NCBI GenBank assembly: GCA_025890175.1
Contig: JANPYM010000003.1
Coordinates: 1-64,000, forward strand
Reading direction: 5' to 3'
DNA: 64,000 bases
DNA from: Ciborinia camelliae
Taxonomy: Eukaryota; Ascomycota; Leotiomycetes; Helotiales; Sclerotiniaceae
The position numbers and the translations under genes were made by a program. This document shows positions 1 to 8,619 of this stretch, one piece after another. Each line of letters starts with the position of its first letter. The stretch's first letter is position 1. Below the pieces are notes generated by a model. It was not told the origin of the DNA. It ran no database searches and saw only the letters and a list, made by a program, of their open reading frames with translations.

Positions 1-669
1 GTTGTTCATCCTTCTCCTCCTCTCTTTCTCTTCTCTCCTCCTATCCTGTCTCTGTCCCATTCTGTCCCATCCTTTCCTGTTTTATTTTATTTTCCACTTT
101 CCCCATCTACCCATCTACCCATCTACCCATCCACCCTTCCCCCTTTCCTTCCCCTCCCCTCCCATATTAAAAATTAAACCCAGGCCCTGAAAAAAAAGTA
201 AAGTAGTGTAGCATCTCGTCTCTAGACTACCAACTCCCAAGGGTGTATGCGTTACAGTACAGTAGTAGCTAATCTATTACAATAACAACACACATATGGA
301 TATGGATATAACACGAAATTTGCAGAAAGCCTACAAGAACAACAAGATGATAAAAAAAGCGCTGAGATGCAACGCAACCCGTTGGATAACAAATCAGAAA
401 TCCGCCTCCTATTCCATCCATCCATCCATCCATTCATCAGCTTGAGCTATTTCATATAATAGTAGCTTACGGACACTTGAAACCGCTTGCGTTACAAAAA
501 GAAATTATAACATTAACAATACCAATATTGGGTCAGACTGTCCATCTGCCCAAGATATCTATCCTTTTTCAAATAGACAAATCAATCCACTCCACCAATC
601 CTCAGGGTATGCCTAGGGACTTCCACTTCTAACACTCCTCCCTCCTCTCTTTTCAAGACTCCTCATTGA
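1..669. other. Intergenic, pyrimidine-rich, no supported gene
   Basis: The first 190 bases are a C/T-rich tract with short tandem repeats such as (TACCCATC)n near 98-135. Nothing else here looks coding; the open frame at 2-190 is low-complexity proline, leucine and serine and is best read as chance. Confidence 0.5.
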
Positions 670-1152
670 TCTAACGCTTCCTTTGAGGTTGTCCCGCACC
701 TGCTCCACTATCTCAATTCGGTCCATGACGATGATTATGATGTGAATAAGCGAAAAATCCCTATCATCGCACTATTTATCCGCAAAACAGCCTTTCCTGC
801 AAATGGTATCGACCTTCCGAACTGTGGGATCCACGCTGGTGCTTGGTCTATATTTCTTGCTATTATAAGCTCATCGTCGACAATGACGACCATCCATACA
901 CCGGACAGGCCACTGGTTCGATATGGTGTGCAATGAATCCAGCGAGGTCGACCTTCCAAGTCATCTTTGTAAACCCAGCGGACTTTAGTAGCAGTGACAC
1001 TGACCATCAAAGTGCTTGCCGGTTCACACGGACGCGATTGCTACCTCCTGCTGCTATGAAAGGTGATTGTAAAATACCGGGCACTCTGAGAGTCGGACTC
1101 GCGAACAAGACCTTTAAACTTGGGTATGACGAACAAGAAGATAATTTCATAT
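670..1152 (+). pseudogene. Broken coding relic ending at the telomere repeat junction
   Basis: I do not recognise this gene. From 670 one frame is open and reads protein-like sequence (for example IPIIALFIRKTAFPANGIDL). Near 840 the sensible reading jumps to another frame that continues as VYISCYYKLIVDNDDHPY and then GQATGSIWCAMNPARST. No plausible GT..AG intron joins the two, so a one-base frameshift is the simplest explanation. The second frame runs to 1154, exactly where the CCCTAA array starts, so the 3' end is missing. No convincing ATG was found, so the 5' end is also uncertain. The two-frame continuity suggests a decayed gene truncated at the junction. An unannotated intron or a random open frame remains possible. 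Confidence 0.35.
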
Positions 1153-1154
1153 AA

Positions 1155-1296
1155 CCCTAACCCTAACCCTAACCCTAACCCTAACCCTAACCCTAACCCT
1201 AACCCTAACCCTAACCCTAACCCTAACCCTAACCCTAACCCTAACCCTAACCCTAACCCTAACCCTAACCCTAACCCTAACCCTAACCCTAACCCT
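1155..1296. repeat. Telomere repeat array (CCCTAA), about 23.7 units
   Basis: The array is 142 bases of uninterrupted CCCTAA (TTAGGG on the other strand), the canonical telomere repeat of filamentous ascomycetes. It lies more than 1.1 kb inside the window. The C-rich strand reads left to right, as expected at a left chromosome end whose chromosome body lies to the right. The sequence left of 1155 is therefore outside the apparent end. There is no variant unit, so the array is either young or recently joined. It may mark a chromosome fusion, an insertion, or an assembly join. Confidence 0.97.
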
Positions 1297-1299
1297 GAA

Positions 1300-1440
1300 T
1301 AGAATAGAATAAAATACTAAATAAAATACTAAATAAAATACTAAATAAAATACTAAATAAAATACTAAATAAAATACTAAATAAAATACTAAATAAAATA
1401 CTAAATAAAATACTAAATAAAATACTAAATAAAATAAAAT
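1300..1440. repeat. 12-bp AT-rich satellite next to the telomere array
   Basis: After a short GAATA spacer the sequence becomes a tandem array of about ten AATAAAATACTA units. Its reverse strand reads as a spurious FYLV-repeat frame. Direct contact with the telomere repeats suggests a telomere-associated satellite. Confidence 0.9.
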
Positions 1441-2040
1441 CATATAAAATCATATAAAACTATAATACCTATGCTACCGCCACTCTATCTCCGCTACCGC
1501 CATTTTAAAAATATAATATAAAATTAAATCAATAAAATTAATAAATTAAAATTATAAAAATATTAATATAAATAATAATAATAAATCAAAATTTAATTTA
1601 ATAAAATTAAAATTAAAAATAATATAAATATAAATAATAATTATTGGGGAATCAGGTCACATGGTTTCCGGTCACGTGATCAGGGATCACGTGGTAAGCT
1701 ATACCGCATAGGGTATGGGGGAGTAGCATATAAGGGCAGCTGGGCTGCCACCAAATACATACTCCTTAGTCAATTCAATCTACTATAATTCTACCCTAGT
1801 ACTTCCCTTCTACCGTATTACTGGTCATCCCAGGATATACGATTAATAATAATAATAAATTAAAATTAAAATCAAAATTTAATTTAACAAAAATAAAATT
1901 ATAAAAATATAAATAATATACTAATATTAATATTAATAAAATTATATAAAATTATAATATCTTTGCTATCGCCATTCTACCTCCGCTACCGCTATTTTAA
2001 AAAAATAATTTAATAAATCTATAAAATTAAATTAAAATTC
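1441..2040. repeat. Degraded LTR-like fragment between AT-rich repeat pairs
   Basis: Two similar AT-rich segments, near 1443-1530 and 1945-2005, both carry a GCTACCGCCATT-like core and flank a less AT-rich island at about 1646-1850. The island contains repeated CACGTG sites, the inverted repeat CACGTGATC/GATCACGTG at 1673-1693, and a TATA-like ATATAAGGG stretch near 1729. This resembles the promoter portion of a retrotransposon LTR. No internal coding region survives, so the element class cannot be named. Confidence 0.45.
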
Positions 2041-2133
2041 TTTTTTTTTTCAAAATCACAATAAAGTTATAATCTTATTATACTAATAAAAATCAAAATA
2101 AATAATATATAAAATTAAATACTAATATTAATC

Positions 2134-2331
<198 letters not shown>

Positions 2332-2364
2332 ATCTTAATATTTCAACTAATTTAATTTATTACT

Positions 2365-3180
2365 TTTTTTTTACGGGCAAATGTCTCCTTATCAAAATAT
2401 TATTACTCTGTATATTATTCAACCCCAATACTTTTTATTTCTTTTTCACCTTTTTTGCAATTAATACCAATCGAGCAATAGAATAGATAATTTAAATTTG
2501 ATTTTATATAATAATTTATTAGTTTAAACTTTATATAGCTAATATTTCAATTTTTGAAAAATATTAATATTTTATCGAATTTGATTTACTGGCTTACAAT
2601 GATTTTTTTGTTAAACCAGTGCTTCCCTATTAAAATCGGATTCTGAGGGTATTGGTCTAACAAAAAAAGCAAAAAAGTTTGTAGAATAATAGTTAATAAC
2701 TTTTTTGTTAAATCAATGTCCCCCTATCAAAATCGGCCTTTGAAGGCATTGGTCTAACAAAAAAAGCAAAAAAGTTCGTAGAATAATAATTAGGCCAATA
2801 TCCCTCTGCCAAAATATTATTACTCTATATACTATTCAATCCCAACACTTTTCATTATTTTTTTAACCTTTTTGAAATTAGTATTAATCAATCAATATTA
2901 TAGATAATTTAGATTTGATTTTATATATTAATTTATTAGTTTAAACTTTATATAGTTAGCTTTTAAATCTTTCAGAAATATAAATATTTAGGCTAATTTG
3001 ACTCACTAGCCTATAATGATTTTTTTCGCGGGCCAATGCCCCCCTGCAAAAAAGGGCCACTGGGGGCACTGGCCCGCGAAAAAATCCGTAGAATAATAGT
3101 TAGGGCCAGTGCCCCCCTGTCAAAATGGGCCATTGGGGGCACTGGCCCGCGAAAAAGTTCGTAGAATAATAGTTAGAGCC
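2365..3180. repeat. Duplicated block with inverted-repeat hairpin units, unequally RIP-decayed
   Basis: A block of roughly 400 bases occurs twice (about 2365-2790 and 2793-3180). Both copies share stretches such as AATATTATTACTCT and TTAGTTTAAACTTTATATAG. Each ends in two short units that fold back on themselves. The best preserved, about 3019-3083, pairs CGCGGGCCAATGCCCCC with GGGGGCACTGGCCCGCG. The unit at 3099-3162 is also GC-rich. The units at about 2606-2675 and 2701-2775 have the same layout, but C is replaced by T and G by A (CGCGGGCC becomes TGTTAAAC-like). That directional change is what RIP produces. Confidence 0.7.
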
Positions 3181-3570
3181 TGAAACGTATTTTTTATTTT
3201 TAAAATATTTATAATAATCATGTGAGAGATCACGTGATCCAAACGCAGTAAAGTGGAGGGGTTGTTTTTGCTCCCGCCCCGGAACCCTTCCACTTCGTTT
3301 CAGGCATATAGTGATAGATGTGGGTTATAATGAGAGTTAGTTGTGAAAAAGGGTAATATTTCATATTTCATTTTATACTTCATTTAAATATATGCAGTGG
3401 AGATAGGGAAAAGGATGAAAGGGGTAGATACTACCGTCTAATGATTTTAGGTTTCTAATGTAGTTGGGAATAACCTTAATTTAGGTCAATATATACCCGC
3501 GGCTTTTGTTGATATAAAACAGTTCTACATACACTAGCTTGATACACAATAATAACAATAACAAAAGCTT

Positions 3571-3780
3571 TTGTAGGGTAACTGCCTTGTACAATTATAT
3601 AGGGAGGGTGAGCCACCCGTATAAAGTACGGGTGGCCAAGCCTGATATACGGCGTTTATTGATATATAGACTAGATTATTTCAAAACACTCTTCATTTGT
3701 TCCCTTATATTTTTGCTGATGAAATGGTTTTTTTCTCATGTATTATTTAACAATAACAGATATTTCAAATGACCAGCATT
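3571..3780. repeat. Possible LTR or transposon terminus with perfect hairpin
   Basis: A perfect 10-bp inverted repeat, GCCACCCGTA/TACGGGTGGC, at 3612-3636 has a 5-base loop. It follows a TGTAGGGTAAC start-like sequence. Just upstream, 3508-3550 matches DNA at about 61478-61525, including TTCTACATACACTAGCT. No coding region is attached. I read it as the edge of a mobile element, class unknown. Confidence 0.35.
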
Positions 3781-3931
3781 CCAAATTCCATCATTCAATT
3801 ATTCATCAAAAGTCACGCGGGATATGGGGGATTACCCATCTCCGTCTCGGTACATGCTTAAACCTCTTCCCTGATTTCCCTACAACATTCTTCCTTTATG
3901 AACCCCCAAAAACGAAACCGAATCCTGATTC

Positions 3932-5350
3932 TCAATCTTTTGGATGAAAAGGATCTACAGACCCCTCTGGTCGTCCTGGGAACCATTCCGCCCATTTCTC
4001 CCACTGTTCATATATCTGGTGATGAGAATGGTCATTACAATGTTCACGAGGAAACAGCCCTGGTTTATATCTATCTTCGATGCATTGCCCGGTTTTGTAG
4101 AACTTTTCGGGATTGCCTCTAGGGTTCCGCCCAGCCATGCATTTGAGCTTGTTCCACTTCATGCAAAACGGATTGCAAAATGAACACCATCGATATCCCT
4201 TCGTATTTTGATGTTTGGCGATTCTCGATGAATCGTAACAACGCTGGCAAATTTTATTGCATAGTGGTTCAGGTTGGCCTTTTAACCCAAGGTTGTTTGA
4301 TCCTTCGGCGGGGACCTGGTATGTACCAGGCTGAGCGGGTACTGAGGCCGAAGGCTGAACGTAGCCCATACTCATGTCATCGCTATGGTTGGTGTTGGAT
4401 GGCTGTATCGTTTGATGAGAGGCAAGGCTTGAAGATGTGTTGGAATATGATTGTTGGTTCGTTGTATGGAACAGTGGTAAAATAGGGGCTAGAGTGTTGT
4501 GGGCCCGTTCATATGATGGCTGAAGATTTGCTCGACTCGTATGGCTGCTCGTCGTGTATTGAGCGTTTGGTGTTTGATTCGCTGGTCGAAAAGTTTCCCG
4601 AGATTCAAGGCTGGAAGATGAGTTGGAATATGATTGTTCGTTCGTTTTTTCAAACCATGTGCTAATGGAAGGGAGCGGGCTGCAAGTTATTTGGTTTAAT
4701 GGCGGAAGACGTATTCGATTTTCATCATTGCTCATTGCGTATTGGGTGTTTAGTGTCTCGTAGGAGGGTTGGATTATTTGCCGAGGTTCAGAATTAGCAG
4801 TTGGAGGAACGGATCGTTCGTGAGATGCGTTGAAGCTTGAATGAGAGGAGGGGGAAGTGGTGGGAGCTCCCGGATCTAGCAGTGCATGAGTCCTTGGGTA
4901 CCTAGAGGGATATGAATCTTGTTCTAGTGGTCTAGGGTTGTGTGAAGGGAGTTCGCAGTTATTATTTCTGTCTAAAATGGGAGTGTCAGAATTGCACATT
5001 CTGCCGTTAAATTTCAAACCAGTTCCAAATATGAACTTACAGGAAGTATTTTGGTCCGGGACATTTCTGGTTTGGGTGTAGCCTGTCAATCCCGAAGAAT
5101 CGTCGTAACAACCTGTACCACGAGGCTGTGCCGGTACGTCAGCCGCATGCCCATCTGCAACATTTCTGTTTGCATAGCTATCGCTCCTACCATAAGAAGC
5201 GGTCGCATGAGTTGAAGCAGAAGGAAGAGGATGGGCGATAGTATTGGCTTCAAGATCTCGGTCATCATACTGATGACGTTGATCATCTCGATCACTTCGA
5301 TAATAGCTGCCGCTTGAGCTCCCCCCGGAGTATTGATGATGCTGAGACAT
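3932..5350 (-). CDS. Gene A: Cys-rich subtelomeric family protein, 472 aa
   Basis: I do not recognise a named family. The start at 5350 is an ATG giving MSQHHQYSGGSSSG. Residues 1-350 are low-complexity, rich in Ser, Thr, Asn, Gln and Pro, with imperfect internal repeats (QSYSNSSSSLESRETFRP and QSYSNTSSSLASHQTIQP). From about residue 354 the protein becomes Cys-rich: C364, C368, C371, then CSFCNPFC, TGQC at C423, EHCNDH at C438, and WFPGR near the end. The TGQC..C..H..W(Y/F)PGR tail is shared with genes B and D. There is no signal peptide or membrane segment. It is divergent from gene B across an 818-bp gap to B's leader repeats. A broken paralogue lies at 60887-62061. A metal-binding fold is inferred from the Cys/His spacing. 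Confidence 0.75.
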   Translation of the reverse strand: MSQHHQYSGGSSSGSYYRSDRDDQRHQYDDRDLEANTIAHPLPSASTHATASYGRSDSYANRNVADGHAADVPAQPRGTGCYDDSSGLTGYTQTRNVPDQNTSCKFIFGTGLKFNGRMCNSDTPILDRNNNCELPSHNPRPLEQDSYPSRYPRTHALLDPGAPTTSPSSHSSFNASHERSVPPTANSEPRQIIQPSYETLNTQYAMSNDENRIRLPPLNQITCSPLPSISTWFEKTNEQSYSNSSSSLESRETFRPANQTPNAQYTTSSHTSRANLQPSYERAHNTLAPILPLFHTTNQQSYSNTSSSLASHQTIQPSNTNHSDDMSMGYVQPSASVPAQPGTYQVPAEGSNNLGLKGQPEPLCNKICQRCYDSSRIAKHQNTKGYRWCSFCNPFCMKWNKLKCMAGRNPRGNPEKFYKTGQCIEDRYKPGLFPREHCNDHSHHQIYEQWEKWAEWFPGRPEGSVDPFHPKD

Positions 5351-6168
5351 ATCGAGGTAATGAAAGTTTGCGTTTTAAGGTTTGCGAGTTGAGTATTTCT
5401 CGAGATTTTGTGCGCTTTTTGATGAAACAAAGTAGAAAGGAACGGAAGAGGAAGGGGGCATACTTTTGAAGAAACATGGTGGTTACAAAACAAGGGGCAA
5501 ATGATTAATGAAATGTTGTGAGTGTAATAATTTGAAATCTAACAACCACAGCCTGGAAGGTGTGAGGTCACAATATCCTGATGACTCCAAGTAAAGGAAT
5601 AACCGAGGCCAGAAATTCACAACTTACGATAAGTGAATGAATAGCCATTTGAGAGAATCTCATGTGTGAAAATTTCCATTAAGCAATACTTGGAACTTGA
5701 AGACATCAGGTCTACTGACAATGTTGGCGCAAAGCTTTGGGCATAAAGATGGTGACCTTCTCTTGTGTACCTTTCTTTTCTTTTCTGAAAGCGCATCGCG
5801 AATCATTTTGGTTATGGCTTAGGTAGTGGAGAAGAGAAGTATTATTCACAAGTTTCATGGTGGGAGATGGACCGGCAATTTTATTTCTGGGGTGTTCCTG
5901 CCCAGTGCCCAGTCATTCCTGTCAATCTTTCGGTATTCTTTGAGAATGGTCTCCTCAGATTTGTTGCTTTAATAGAACGACGTTTCCTCCTTTGGGTAGA
6001 CCTTTCTTTTCTGCAAAGCACATCCTCATAGCTTTACACTTCCTTTCCATCCCCTAGCAAGCGCAAGAGACAAATATCACAACATATTATTTTTCACCTC
6101 AAACATCCTCATCACTTGCCGTTCAAGTCGACACATCTATCCTCAAATCACCTGAATTTCATCAACTC
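5351..6168. promoter_or_regulatory. Shared 5' intergenic region of divergent genes A and B
   Basis: Genes A (minus) and B (plus) are transcribed away from each other, so this gap holds both promoters. It is pyrimidine-rich towards gene B. I see no RNA gene and no further coding frame. Confidence 0.45.
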
Positions 6169-6169
6169 C

Positions 6170-6330
6170 ACATATTCATCATCATCACTTGAACTTCATC
6201 AAGTCCACACGTCTATCTTTATCAAATCCACATATTCATCATCATCACTTGAACTTCATCAAGTCCACACGTCTATCTTTATCAAATCCACACATACATC
6301 CCTATCACTCGCACTTCATCAAGTCTATCA
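6170..6330 (+). repeat. 60-bp tandem repeats in the leader of gene B
   Basis: A 60-base unit containing TTGAACTTCATCAAGTCCAC and TCTATCTTTATCAAATCCAC is repeated almost exactly at 6170-6229 and 6230-6289. A degenerate third copy follows. A frame stays open through it from a TTG at 6189, but there is no ATG before 6459, so it is most likely untranslated leader. Confidence 0.85.
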
Positions 6331-6458
6331 TCACTTTTGCTTTCAACAAGTCCACACGTCCTACTGTTTATATACTACGTCTCCTCATCTCAAACTTGCG
6401 AGGTACTTTTTTACGTTCATTAATAGACGAATATACGGAAGCTAATGTGATAAATAGA

Positions 6459-7193
6459 ATGTCTCAAGCTACCGATATGCATATTCGAACATGCAAACAT
6501 ATCGAATCCAGAGATGTGGACGAAGACACTGGCAACATAGTAAAGAAATATTGTGACAACCCACTAGACGCATCATTCGACGAAAGAGTGGAGACTTGTC
6601 AGGATCATCCAACCTGGAACCTTTGTCGAATATGCAAGGGAGAATGCGTTGAAACCCATACAGGCCGTTGGGAATTAACAAGATGTGGTGTTCCGACAAT
6701 TACTGATCAGTCTCTCACCGGTCTCTGCAAGGATTGTGATCCTATGCAACACTGCCGACGCTGTGGATATACACCCGAAACTCAACCTTGGGATGGTGTG
6801 TGTCGAAATCAGACTGAATGTCAAAAGGTCATGGCAGATTTCGACACTTGGTATTGCCAAGGGGTGGGCCCGAGTTCTGAGGGAGGTACGTATTTTTTGA
6901 CGGGTCAATGTGGAAAATTGCGAATAGCTGGGAGCAATTTCTGCGGCGATGAGACCGATAAACACAAAAACGACGGAATGACGCAATGGTATCCCGGACG
7001 AGAATTGGGTTGGACGTTTGGTTCTCTTAAACAACAACGTTTGGCCAAAATACAATCTCAAAAGTACCTTCCGCTACTTTACATGGAGGATGAGGACCGC
7101 CGGAAATACCTTTGTCTTAATGAATCTCAGTATTACCTAAATTTTAACGGGATGCTATTTGGATCTAGTCGTTCAAATGAACCTGTCGTGTAG
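6459..7193 (+). CDS. Gene B: Cys-rich subtelomeric family protein, 244 aa
   Basis: The start is the first ATG in the open frame (MSQATDMHIRTC); the longer frame to 6189 has only TTG. It is unrecognised by name but clearly related to genes A, C, D and F. It is very Cys-rich. C63 and C76 followed by C90-x2-C93 (RCGVPTITDQ...GLCKDC) form the Cys4 module seen in C and F. A run of CRRCGY and CRNQTEC follows, then TGQC at C151, NFC at C162 and QWYPGR at 176-181. No signal peptide or membrane segment is visible. The 3' flank near 7311-7360 resembles the repeated 3' flank of gene D, consistent with origin by local duplication. Zinc binding is inferred from ligand spacing only. Confidence 0.72.
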   Translation: MSQATDMHIRTCKHIESRDVDEDTGNIVKKYCDNPLDASFDERVETCQDHPTWNLCRICKGECVETHTGRWELTRCGVPTITDQSLTGLCKDCDPMQHCRRCGYTPETQPWDGVCRNQTECQKVMADFDTWYCQGVGPSSEGGTYFLTGQCGKLRIAGSNFCGDETDKHKNDGMTQWYPGRELGWTFGSLKQQRLAKIQSQKYLPLLYMEDEDRRKYLCLNESQYYLNFNGMLFGSSRSNEPVV

Positions 7194-8619
7194 CTTCTCT
7201 GTTTGAGGCCATCGGGGGCAGAATTAAATTATAGCTGGACTTGAGAGAGGTTGTCACTGGAACTCTGCATGAATCATGTTCAAGAAATAGGGGATGGTTA
7301 AGATGTTAGGGTTGGTTGTCCTTAGGGTTATTCGATGCTTTTTGGGATTCATGGTATGAACAAGTTAAAATGTATGATAAATGTCAAAACCGACATACAT
7401 CTTACTTGTAATAATATTATCAGAATTACCACACAACTATGAGCGGATGCATTCTTTATAGGCAGACTCGAAAATCGAGGACAAGCACGTACAACCTTTG
7501 AACTTCATCTGGAACTTCCTACGAGAATGCAATAAAATTTCATTTTAAACTGTAAGATATACTATCAACTAATGCGAAACCGAATATTTGATTTTCAAAA
7601 TGCTAGCTCTTATAGTCGTTGAGATATTAATTGTTCCAGTTTTTCAAAGTTCAACATTGAACATTTTGATTTGGTCGGGGATCTGTAGGACTCGGGGGAC
7701 CATCGAGGCTTAAAACCTTAACTTGACTACTTTGTACCAAATGTCTGAGACCCTTTATTAATGTTTAATTTTCAATGTTCATTCAGCCTTCCAGATATAT
7801 GTAGCCATAGCTACCTTGGTCAAAACTCCAACTTCAACATGTTAAGATTTAATCTGTTATGAAATCATCAATTCACACTTTACACTTCATCTAGCTTAAA
7901 CTAAATGATTCGTATAATCTTACTTCTTTGATTGTCGATGTTCTGAGAGAAGAAGTTAGAGCCTTGGGGGGGAAGGGGAGTCTACTGTCTATTTGTTCAC
8001 CTCGATGGGCGGGCACTGCAGATAGCAAGCATGTAAATGAGTTAAATGAATCAAAAACTATGAATTATTAATTCATAGTAATCACGAAAGTTCCAATGGA
8101 TGTGATCATTTGAAAGGAAATATATCTCAAGACGATTGAAAAAAAGAATTGTGGGTAATAAGCTATGTTATTAGAAGGAACCAAACAAATACCGATATCA
8201 AACTGGAGATGTTCCTCAACTTTCTCGAATAATTAGCTAGTAGGTAGCTAATAGCTATGGTGTTATCAAACTCTATTAGACCGATTCTATGAGTTCACCA
8301 ATATAATTCATATCTCGTGAATCCATCTCAACAGAAAATGCCCAGTCTTGGATCGTGCACGGAAACCCTCAATCTTCCACTTTATTTCAAACACATAATC
8401 TCCAACAAGTCGGCCAGCATCTTGCAATTTTATTAATCCACCATATTTCCAAACCTTCTCAACATAAAAGACATCTACCTTAAAATCCTCTCTCAAAACT
8501 CCATGTCGAAACTCCATCTCAAAACTCCATCTCAAAACTCCATCTCAAATGGTAAAATCCATGTCCCCCAAGATATAAAAGACGGCCCAGAGATAGAGCC
8601 ATTTATTTCAGTACCTACA
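7194..8619. other. Intergenic between convergent genes B and C
   Basis: No supported gene. At about 7311-7360 there is a stretch (TTATTCGATGCTTTTTGGGATTC) similar to the repeated DNA downstream of gene D. Near 8500-8550 a short tandem repeat of CTCAAAACTCCAT appears. The rest shows nothing recognisable. Confidence 0.45.

Noticed and set aside
2..190. Pyrimidine-rich frame resembling a membrane peptide
   Set aside because: Low-complexity C/T tract; composition alone produces Leu, Ser and Pro.
1120..1302. Open frame encoding repeated Asn-Pro
   Set aside because: It is simply telomere repeats read in frame.
1147..1443. Minus-strand frame of Arg-Val and Phe-Tyr-Leu-Val repeats
   Set aside because: Translation of the telomere array and the 12-bp satellite; no independent coding signal.
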